A DNA stretch of 64,000 nt from NCBI GenBank assembly GCA_033439765.1, contig JAULSN010000005.1, positions 248,001-312,000 of the forward strand. Direction: 5' to 3'. Shown piece by piece: positions 56,537 to 64,000 of this stretch (the stretch's first letter is position 1; each line of letters opens with the position of its first letter). Position numbers and translations under genes: made by a program. A model generated the notes under the pieces. It was not told the DNA's origin. It worked only from the letters and a program-made list of their open reading frames with translations, and made no database searches. This stretch comes from Lasiosphaeria ovina (lineage: Eukaryota; Ascomycota; Sordariomycetes; Sordariales; Lasiosphaeriaceae).

Positions 56537-57949
56537 GCTGAAGTGAGAGAACGGCTCACGCCGCCTTATTATATTCAATTCGCCTGATTTAGGAAGAGCC
56601 CTGCTTTGTCTCGTCAACGAGACCAAATTCCATTTTCTTGTTACAGTCTAGGTGTGCCTGATTGGGCGCTGAACGACCCCGCCTTCGGCCCCCCCTTCCT
56701 CCCCAAATCCAAAGCGCACAGCACAGCTGTGCTGTTCGCAAGTCATTGTTTCTGATTGGTACTAACGCGCTTTTGTGGCCATGCTGTTCCAGATTGTCAA
56801 TCAGTGGACATTAAATACCTATCAGATGCAAGAAGCCCAATGATGAAAATACAAATTTCGACGCTGCTGAAACGGACAACACCACCCTCACTCGGACCTG
56901 CCCGCCTGGCACTGAATCGTCAGCGGCGTAACTGACCGATCCGCGACCAGGACGCCTCCTTTGCCCCACGAGGAAATTAGTTGGAATTCTGACGTCGACC
57001 ACCCACACAAATGTGCTTGCCTTGTCAGGGCGCCTTGCACAATTAGGCAACGTCTTGTGCCTCGTCACACAACCAGGCCCTGAAATGTGACGCCTGTTGA
57101 ATGGTGGGTTGCACTACATATTATCCGCAAGCTCCCAGCGCATGCCGTGCATCTAAGTCCCAATAAAAGCCACCACCCCCTTCTCTCTTGCGCCAAAAAT
57201 CACCGACCACCTCACCTTTCGGCCTCAGTCTACATGGCCATGGCTTCTCAATTCCATAATCGAGTCACAACAGGCTGCCGGCCATGACAACACTTAGCTC
57301 CGGGCTGTGACGCCTCGTTCCAACAACTAGCCGAAAACAGACAAAGTAAACGAGGTTCAGCCATCGTAGTTCCTCATGATCCCAACTTTCTTGCTCATCT
57401 ACTCTGGGCCTCTGCCAATGCGCATTTGCGATTTCCTTCTTGACCCCCAGTGGCTTGCTGCCTTGAGCACTACACCGTTAGTCCTGGTGATGAATGATCA
57501 TCTGCTAGATTTACCAGTCAAGTACGTGAGCTTCTTACCAAGCTTGACTCATACCGAGTGGAATTCCCGATATCATCACGACCGACGACCCCAGATGCAG
57601 ATGACCTCACGCCACCTCGACACTTGGATCTTCGCCGCCTCCACAGTGCCCGATTTGCACTAACCAATGACTTTGCAATCTGTGCTTCACCTCTCGCGGC
57701 CATTTGGCTTTCTTCTGCGAGAAGGCCCTCTCGGTTCACCACCCTCACGCCGCCATGTTGAGGCTAGCATCAACGTAGACAAGCGTCGCTTAAGGGTGCT
57801 TCTTTTCATGATGGCGCGAGGACTGACATAACGATTCGACTCGTACACTGCTTGAAATAGGGACCTCTCTAGGCCGTGAAATTACGCAATACATCAAAGA
57901 AAATGACGTGTTGATGACACTGGTAGGCTACCCGTCGCGTTTTACATAA
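56537..57949. other. Intergenic, nothing recognised
   Basis: Promoter side of copy 3, then 1.2 kb of sequence with short, motif-free frames. Confidence 0.5.
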
Positions 57950-58130
57950 CGTTCAAACTCGGTGTCTTCGCCACCCTCCTGCCTTGCTTCCGGCTCGGGT
58001 TCAAAAACCGGCAGAGTCATCGTAAGTTGTCTCGGACTCGTCGCTCTCTGGCCCTGGCTTGACGGCGAAGCCGACGGCTTCCGATCTCCGTGCCGTGTCT
58101 GCATCCTGGGTCCCGGATTTATGTCTATTA
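57950..58130 (-). pseudogene. Relic of a CPFY-type zinc-finger gene (partial copy of 59230-59400)
   Basis: On the minus strand the frame reads ARRSEAVGFAVKPGPESDES, against AWRMEAAGFAVRPGPKGDEA in the intact gene 1.2 kb away. It continues to a TGA where the intact gene reads LLEPELETGQEGED, with EPEPEARQEGGED in another frame. The finger itself is missing. A duplicated fragment left by an unequal exchange or an old tandem copy. Confidence 0.6.
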
Positions 58131-58473
58131 ACACTGGATACCTAATCACACATGCTGCTAAGGCTGAGCAAAGGTAAAGACGCCATGCTTGTAGGCTTTT
58201 ACTGGCACCAACACGCCACCGCTCGTCATCCCGGTCATGGTCACATGCACTACAACCTCTCGACAAGACAGAAAAAAACATAAAAACCTGAAATCCGAAC
58301 TGACAAAAGGGCATACGGACAGGAACAAACAGGCGCCAAGTCAAGCTAACTCGGCGCCGGTGTATATTAGGTCAGAGCTGATGGAGTGGCGGGAAAGGGG
58401 GAACGCGATCTTACCTGGAGCATGAAGCTAGATCGGGATTGGTGGGTAGCTGGGACAGGGCAATAGACACCAT

Positions 58474-60985
58474 CTACGGCGGAGAGGACGGCTCCGATGC
58501 CTCGGCGATGCTGTCGATATGGTCGCCCGTCCCGGCGGCTGGATTGCCTTCTTGCAGGTCCAGCCCGGGGTCATGCAGCAGTTCCGAGCACTCGGGCGAC
58601 TCGGAAAAGGCGGTGGGGGGCGAATGTTGACGCGGGAGGGCTCGCCGGGCTGCAACAGCTGACGGCGGCGTCGAGATGATTCCGATAATGTCTTGCGCAA
58701 AGTCTAGGAACATCGGGGCGAGGGCCGGCAAGACGCCGTGGCTCTGTAGCACGGAATCCATCTGGGCGGCGAGCCTGGCCTCACCCTCGGAGAGAATCAG
58801 CCGACTCACCTCGCCGACGCCGTTCTCAACGTATGGAGAGGAAGGGCGGTCATGTCCGAACCCCGCAAATGCCTGGTCCCATAGCTCGTACCACCGTCTT
58901 GGTGGCGGGAGCCGCGAGTTGGCCTCGAACAGGCGGTGGAGCTCCTCGAGTTCGTCGTTGAACAGGTCGTCCGGAGCCGGCTCCACGGCGACGCAGGCGG
59001 CGCTGTGCTTTATCCAGATGCTCTCCTCGCCCTCCCTGAACTGCGTGAAGCAGCGTGCACAGTAGTGGAAGTACCCCCGCGTCTCGGCGGGAATGGCGTG
59101 GCACCGCTTGATGTGCTGCATGACGCGCGAGATCGTGTTCAGCTTCTTCCAACAGCAGTCCGCGTACTTGTGCGGGTTCAGCTTGTAGAAGGGGCAGGCA
59201 AAGGATCGGCCGCGCTGGGGCTCGTCGGCAGCATCTTCGCCCTCCTGCCCTGTTTCCAGCTCGGGTTCGAGAAGGAAGGCAGAGTAATCGTGCATTTTAT
59301 CCGCCTCGTCGCCCTTTGGTCCCGGCCTGACGGCAAAGCCGGCGGCTTCCATTCTCCATGCCGCATCGATATCTTGGATTACGATTTCCGACCCGAACCC
59401 AAGTTCAATGACGTGCTTGGGCTGGAAGGAGGTCGTCCAGAGGTCGAGTATTTCCGCGTAGGAAACGGTACCGTATTGCAGTGGCTGGACAGCTGCTGTA
59501 GCAAAAAGTATATCAACAATTCCAGGAAAACGTCGCTGTAGACTTCTGTCAGTTGGGTTTTCGCTTTGTCTCAAAAAGGCGAGCTACACAAAACATAAAT
59601 AGTCGTCCAAGGAAAGGGTGGGCTTGAATGGGCTCAACTCACACGAATCTGCGACATGCGGAGCGTGTCTCGCGGCCAGTCCTTGAACTCGCCTTCCGGC
59701 CAGTCTTTGGACCACGACGGAGCGCGCATTATATCGTACTCTGCACTAGCAGAGAAGGGCTGGATGAAGAGGAAGTACAGGTGGAATCCGTTGCGAGAAT
59801 CTTGGGCCTTCCGTGCGTGTTCCATCAAGGAACCTACCAATCTATCGATGCTCAGAGAGGTTCTTTCTGCTGCAGACCCGGGATACGTTGCCTCAGAGAT
59901 GCGGTGGAAAGGAGGCCATAGCGTATGGACAAGAACGTCGGGACGCGAATATTCCGGCTCAACTCTTTCGCGCCATTGTCGTGGCGTGAATAGAGCTACT
60001 GTCCGTTTACTGGCATCGCCGCCCATGTAGTCCTCATCGCCAAGTTGTTTGGAGTCGGAGGCCGCGGATCCTATAGGTTCGTAACACTCGCTGACGAAGG
60101 GTTTCTGCGGTGTTTTAGGATCCTGTGGCGGTGCAGCATCCTGTGGTTCTGCTATATCTTGTGGTGATGTAGCACCTTGTGGTTGTGTGACATTGGTAGA
60201 CGGAGGCTGGCCCTCCGCTAGTGATCCCCTATCATCATGAGTCTCAGGCGATTCCGGAGCCTCAACCTGGAAGTCGCGTTCCGAGGCAACCGACTGGAGC
60301 TCCATTTCAGTGTAGCTGTCTCGGAGTTCTTCAAGATACCTGTGCAAGATAATATTTGAGCTGGCCGATGAGTTTGCCGAGTTAGACCCGGGGGCGTTTC
60401 CAGGCAGCCGTGCCATAAGTGTTTCGATTTGCTGCAGAATGCTGGCCGTGTCAGCTTTGAGAATGGAGGTATCGCCCAGCAGCGTCCTGTTGTTGACGTG
60501 TGTGGCCTTTTCGAGGTGCCTGACGCACGTAAGTATTGTGAACAACGGTATCAAGGACACTCTGACACGACATACAATTCCACCATATTTAGCCCCAGAT
60601 CTAGCGCCGACTTGTGGGATTCAAGCTCCCTCAGAAGCTTTGCGACGTCGTTTTGGCCGCTCGCAACCCACGAGATGCTCCGCAACAGTGAGTCTCGCTT
60701 GTACTTGGCCAAACATTTCTCAATATCGAGGACCACGACGTCGCAATTTGTGACGATCTTTGAGAAGTGCTTGGTCATGGACTCGGGGAGAACGACTGTC
60801 GGCGTCTCGTCGTACTCGACTAGGAGCTCGAGGATGGTCTTGAGTGAAGTGAGCTCGCGTGACACACCAGCTAGTTCGCGACGCGTCTGGCGCGCGTCCT
60901 TGACGAAGGAAGCGATGAATATTGAGACCTTAGTGATAGTTGCCACCAGCCCCAGGCAGCTCGCCGAGATGGAGATCGGATCCAT
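58474..60985 (-). CDS. STAND N-terminal domain fused to CPFY-type zinc finger, copy 4 (798 aa)
   Basis: Exons 60985-60576, 60519-59643 and 59583-58474; introns of 56 and 59 nt, both in phase. Residues 1-137 are a fungal STAND/NLR N-terminal helical domain (MDPISISASCLGLVATITKV, then RRELAGVSRELTSLKTILEL). The linker has a Pro/Gln-rich repeat (PQDIAEPQDAAPPQDPKTPQ). Residues 557-640 are the finger pair (FACPFYKLNPHKYADC, ISRVMQHIKRCH, YFHYCARCFTQF), followed by RWYELWDQAFAGFG...SSPY. The join rests on a GTGAGT donor immediately before the first frame's stop, a TTTTGTGTAG acceptor, and the lack of any ATG in the first 230 bases of the third exon. If the join were wrong these would be two adjacent genes. 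No NTPase domain is present. Confidence 0.75.
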
Positions 60986-61293
60986 CTTAGCCAGTGCTCA
61001 GGGTACGCGGCGTAGACTCTACTGGGACAGCGAGATGTTGGACAGTGTCAGATAACCACCCGACGGGCGGGGTTGGCCCAGCCTCACTGTAACACTGAGG
61101 AAGTGGGAGTGTGCCTCGCCAGCGTCTGCATGCATGATGGCGCCCAATGGATTCACGAGCAGCGCGATCTCTCCGACATACCACCAACCCGAACCCTCTA
61201 GCGGCTACTAGGTTTTTGATAATTGTGGAAATGCGTTGCATAAATACATTTCTCAATTTTTTTCCCCAGACTTTCTTTCACCTTTTTCATGAA

Positions 61294-61816
61294 CTTTGAT
61301 CGGCGCGCCCCCTACCTGTGAGCCCTTGGCAACTGCTAGCAGTTGAGATACCTAGACGCCAGTTTTGGCCGGTAAGATCCCGAATTGCCATCCAGCTACC
61401 TATGCGCTTAATTACTATCTAGCCACGGTACCCGGGTTAGTAAGTTTGAATACTATTATGTCAAAATAGCTAGGCCTCGGGTAATTTGCAAAGGGTAACT
61501 AACTCTGGGGCCTATATTTGTACGCAACGTAGCTAAAGGTTATGGTAGACCGCCAGCGGGTTATGTTGTCTATTGAGCACGAGTTTGTTGATATGGTGAT
61601 GTATTTCCGCGTTGTTGAGTCTGTTAACCTACCTAGACCTAGCTACGTTGACCATGTGTTATTTTGGCTTTACCGGGCTTCCTTAGAACCCGGTAGGCCG
61701 TTGGGGAGCTACCATGGAATACGGCATTTTATAATATAAAAATCGGCCCTTACGTTGGCAGCTGCTAAGGACCCACATGTAGGTGCGATGAAAAAGTAGG
61801 TGGGTGCGCCGATCAA
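61294..61816. mobile_element. Small TIR element (MITE-like)
   Basis: The left end CTTTGATCGGCGCGCCCCCT and the reverse complement of the right end, CTTGATCGGCGCACCCACCT, form a ~22-bp imperfect terminal inverted repeat 520 bp apart. A weaker inverted match continues inward (CCTTGGCAACTGCTAGCAG and CCTTAGCAGCTGCCAAC). The interior is AT-rich with many CTAGG words and no transposase. No clear target duplication found. Superfamily undetermined. Confidence 0.5.
61330..61345. repeat. 16-bp perfect palindrome
   Basis: CAACTGCTAGCAGTTG, located just inside the left terminal repeat of the TIR element. Confidence 0.9.
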
Positions 61817-61995
61817 GGCTCTTTTTCATTCATTCATTTCTTTCTTCTTATTTTTATATTTTTGTTCCTCCATCTTATTTCGCGAGCAAATCCTCAATCA
61901 CTCATCCTGAGAACGAGATTGATCTATGATGACATGGCTCCATATGGCTCTGCTCCTCACCGAGGCAGGAGGGACTTTCCAACTCACAGCTACCC

Positions 61996-63516
61996 TTACT
62001 CAACTATGTCCATCCCACCGTCTCCCAACAGCACTCCGCCAATCCCAGCCTCAACCACCACCCAATCTAACCACGCCCGCCACTCGCCCTCGGCACCCTC
62101 CAGGTCCCGCCACACGGCCCTCAACACCCGCTCGCAGCAGCCCTGCATATACCAACACACTCCGCCATCAGCGCCGTCCCGCTCCAACGGCCCCAGCAGC
62201 ACGCAGTAGTGCGCCAGCAGGACCAGCGCAGCGGGCTCGCGCGCGCGCAGCAGCGCCACGAACGGCGCGTCAGCCACCGCGCCCCGAATCCGCGCCGGCC
62301 AGAGCCGGATGGCCGCCCAGGGCGTCAGCGGCGCCGCCGGCAGGGCGCGCACCGCCATGCCCAGCAGGACCAGCGCGCCAAAGTACGCGGGCCGCCGCGG
62401 CAGCGGCACCAGCAGGTTCAGCAGCTGGGCGAAGCGCGCGGCGTGGTGCGGCGCGCCGGCCGGCAGCTCGGTTCCGGTTCCTGTCGGCGGCAAGCTGCCT
62501 CTCGCGTCCTCGAGCAGCGCGCGGGTGAGGTCTGTAGGCTGCCCGCCGCTGCTACTGCCCAGAGACGCCGCCGCGAACTGCAGTACAGCGTGGCTGTCGC
62601 GGAGCGTGGCGAGCCAGGCCGCGAGGTCTGGGACTATTGCTTCCGTGTTGCCGTCGCACTGCGCGGCGATGTCGGTGGCGAAGCAGTACACGGCGAGCAG
62701 GTGGGCGGACGCCAGTAGCGCGTCGCGCGTGGTGGCCGACAGGGCGGTGCTGGGCCCAGCTAGAAGGGTCCGGCATCCTGCCAGGGCGCGCGCGTGGTGG
62801 CGCGCGGCCAGCACGACGTAGCCGCGGCGCAGCGTGGGCTGCAGGTGCGCGATGTTCAGCGCGGCGCAGGCCAGCACGCCCTGCTTGAGGAAGTCGTGGC
62901 CGAGGGCGAGCGCCGGGACGGCGGCGCGCCAGACGCGCTTGCTCCGGGGGCTGTGGCCGAGCGTCTGGTACGTTTCCTGTGTGAAGTGGATGAATAGCGC
63001 CAGGTCGCTGGAGGTCCAGCTGGGCGGCAGCGCGATGTCCTCGAGCGGGTACTTGTGGCCGGGGGGTGCTGAGGAGGACGGGGCAGCCACGATAAAGTAC
63101 CGCAGCTGGTTGCCGCGGAAGAAGGTCTGCAGGGTCACGGGGCGCCAGTGCGGGCTGGTGTTGCTGTCGCTACCGCTGTGCGCGGCCGCCCAGTGGCTCT
63201 TCATGCGCTTGGCCGTGACGCAGAGGTGGAAGCAGCCGGCGTGCGTGCAGGCGAGGCCCTGCTCGGCGGGCAGCAGCGGGATCGGCGCGTGGTCGGGCAG
63301 CGGGAAGAGCACGTCGCCGGGGTCCGCGAGCTGCAGGCTGGCTGCGTACTCAACCAGGCCGCGGCGGGCATTGCAGCACATGTGGTGGATGTCCTTGAAG
63401 TGCCGGGCCACCGCCTTGGGCTGGATGGCGTAGCGGCACTCGGTGCAGATGACGACCTGGTAGTCTGCCAGGTAGCGCAGCAGCCCGGGCTTGGGCCACT
63501 CGGTGGACGAGGCCAT
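61996..63516 (-). CDS. Zinc-finger (DUF3505-like) regulator (506 aa)
   Basis: Single exon. The first finger, CTECRYAIQPKAVARHFKDI ending IHH (about 24-45), is the pattern of the DUF3505 region found in fungal OrsD-like proteins, in which C..C is followed by a HF..IH pair. A second finger-like motif, CTHAGCFHLC...MKSHWAAAH, follows at about 92-117. The C-terminal 300 residues are helical and Ala/Leu-rich, like the regulatory half of fungal transcription factors (HYTK-style blocks GRALAGCRTLL, LASAHLLAVYC). Probably a nuclear regulator; target unknown. Strong GC bias but start, stop and motif order are sound. Confidence 0.72.
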   Translation of the reverse strand: MASSTEWPKPGLLRYLADYQVVICTECRYAIQPKAVARHFKDIHHMCCNARRGLVEYAASLQLADPGDVLFPLPDHAPIPLLPAEQGLACTHAGCFHLCVTAKRMKSHWAAAHSGSDSNTSPHWRPVTLQTFFRGNQLRYFIVAAPSSSAPPGHKYPLEDIALPPSWTSSDLALFIHFTQETYQTLGHSPRSKRVWRAAVPALALGHDFLKQGVLACAALNIAHLQPTLRRGYVVLAARHHARALAGCRTLLAGPSTALSATTRDALLASAHLLAVYCFATDIAAQCDGNTEAIVPDLAAWLATLRDSHAVLQFAAASLGSSSGGQPTDLTRALLEDARGSLPPTGTGTELPAGAPHHAARFAQLLNLLVPLPRRPAYFGALVLLGMAVRALPAAPLTPWAAIRLWPARIRGAVADAPFVALLRAREPAALVLLAHYCVLLGPLERDGADGGVCWYMQGCCERVLRAVWRDLEGAEGEWRAWLDWVVVEAGIGGVLLGDGGMDIVE

Positions 63517-63782
63517 GCCGGACTTGAATTGGTCTCAGTCGAGGCATGCCATGGCGTAGACACCGACTTGATTCCATAATCACGATGGCTTGGATCCATC
63601 TCGATGTCTGTTCCGTGTCCGTTGGGGTGGACGACAAATGTCAGCAAGTCGAGGATTCCCGGACGGGACTAGCGGCAGACGGTGCCGTTCTCGCCGCTGG
63701 TTGGCTGCCGTTGCCGCGGTGGGCCGCCCGACTGTAGGTGACAGTAGATATATGTCCCTGACTTACACTGGATGTTGACGAG

Positions 63783-63857
63783 GGCACAGGATTCACGCCT
63801 CAAGTTACAAATCAGTGACGCGAAGGCACAGGATTCACGCCTCAAGTTACAAAGCAG
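63783..63857. repeat. 33-bp direct repeat, 42-bp period
   Basis: GGCACAGGATTCACGCCTCA plus 13 more bases occurs at 63783-63815 and 63825-63857 with a single mismatch. Upstream of a likely promoter at 63917. Confidence 0.9.
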
Positions 63858-63916
63858 ATTTCAAATCAGGGCAGGTTATGCCGTATTCCCTGCCTTGTCT
63901 GGTCACTGACGGACGC

Positions 63917-64000
63917 ATATAAGGTAAATGGTATCTCTGTCGAAGAACTAAATCAAAACACATCTCAAGTCATCCAATCTCAGTATCTCAGCCACTCAAC
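63917..64000 (+). promoter_or_regulatory. Likely promoter and leader of a gene starting beyond the window
   Basis: An ATATAAGG box is followed about 35-75 bp on by CA/TC-rich sequence (CAAAACACATCTCAAGTCAT) that looks like a fungal 5' leader. No ATG with a frame is reached before 64000, so this is an inference. Confidence 0.3.

Noticed and set aside
1..64000. tRNA, rRNA, CRISPR or bacterial operon signals
   Set aside because: Looked for B-box-like TTCRANYCC words in context, direct-repeat arrays and Shine-Dalgarno-led gene runs; none convincing, and the intron-rich structure is eukaryotic.

Overview
The window looks like nuclear DNA of a filamentous ascomycete (Pezizomycotina, most like a Sordariomycete). 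Evidence: GC-rich genes with many 46-75 nt introns (GT..AG, CTAAC/CTGAC-type branch sites), no bacterial-type operons, and family content specific to moulds (HET, 2EXR, PNP-NACHT-ankyrin NLRs, fungal STAND N-terminal domains, FSH-type hydrolases). All exon structures below were spliced by eye from the sequence and checked for reading-frame phase; no RNA data or database search was available.

Layout. 1-4.8 kb: poor in genes, with decayed coding sequence, one small RGG-rich ORF and a decayed serine-hydrolase pseudogene. 4.9-9.9 kb: a 1625-residue NLR (nucleoside-phosphorylase-like, NACHT, ankyrin). 11.5-11.9 kb: a small secreted cysteine-rich protein. 13.2-15.9 kb: a triple-CCCH / RING-IBR-RING ubiquitin ligase. 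16.0-16.9 kb: a TIR-bounded element. 17-22 kb: four 2EXR paralogues, two intact and two broken. 22.2-35.7 kb: a denser stretch with inorganic pyrophosphatase, a hypothetical protein, a secreted protein, a STAND-N/ankyrin protein, a transcription-factor-like protein, beta-carbonic anhydrase, an APH-type kinase and a DUF6914-like protein. 35.7-39 kb: a HET relic and repeats. 39-41.1 kb: a HET gene. 41.5-47.7 kb: a 1958-residue protein joining GLFG-like repeats, a sacsin/Hsp90-type ATPase and a NO VEIN-type C-terminus. 49-61 kb: four genes plus one relic of an atypical zinc-finger family, one of them fused to a STAND N-terminal domain. 61.3-61.8 kb: another TIR element. 62-63.5 kb: a zinc-finger/DUF3505-like regulator.

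How the genes go together. The window is enriched in families tied to fungal non-self recognition and fast turnover: NLR, NLR-like ankyrin, HET, 2EXR, orphan STAND domains, a sacsin-like ATPase and a small secreted protein. These lie beside their own dead copies and TIR elements, and several inactivating changes are C:G to T:A transitions of the kind repeat-induced point mutation (RIP) makes. I read it as an accessory, birth-and-death region with a few enzymes embedded in it (pyrophosphatase, carbonic anhydrase, kinase). The most unusual items are three architectures: an NLR with cysteine-rich N-terminus and a C-terminal CaaX box, the GLFG/sacsin/NO VEIN fusion, and the STAND-N/zinc-finger fusion.
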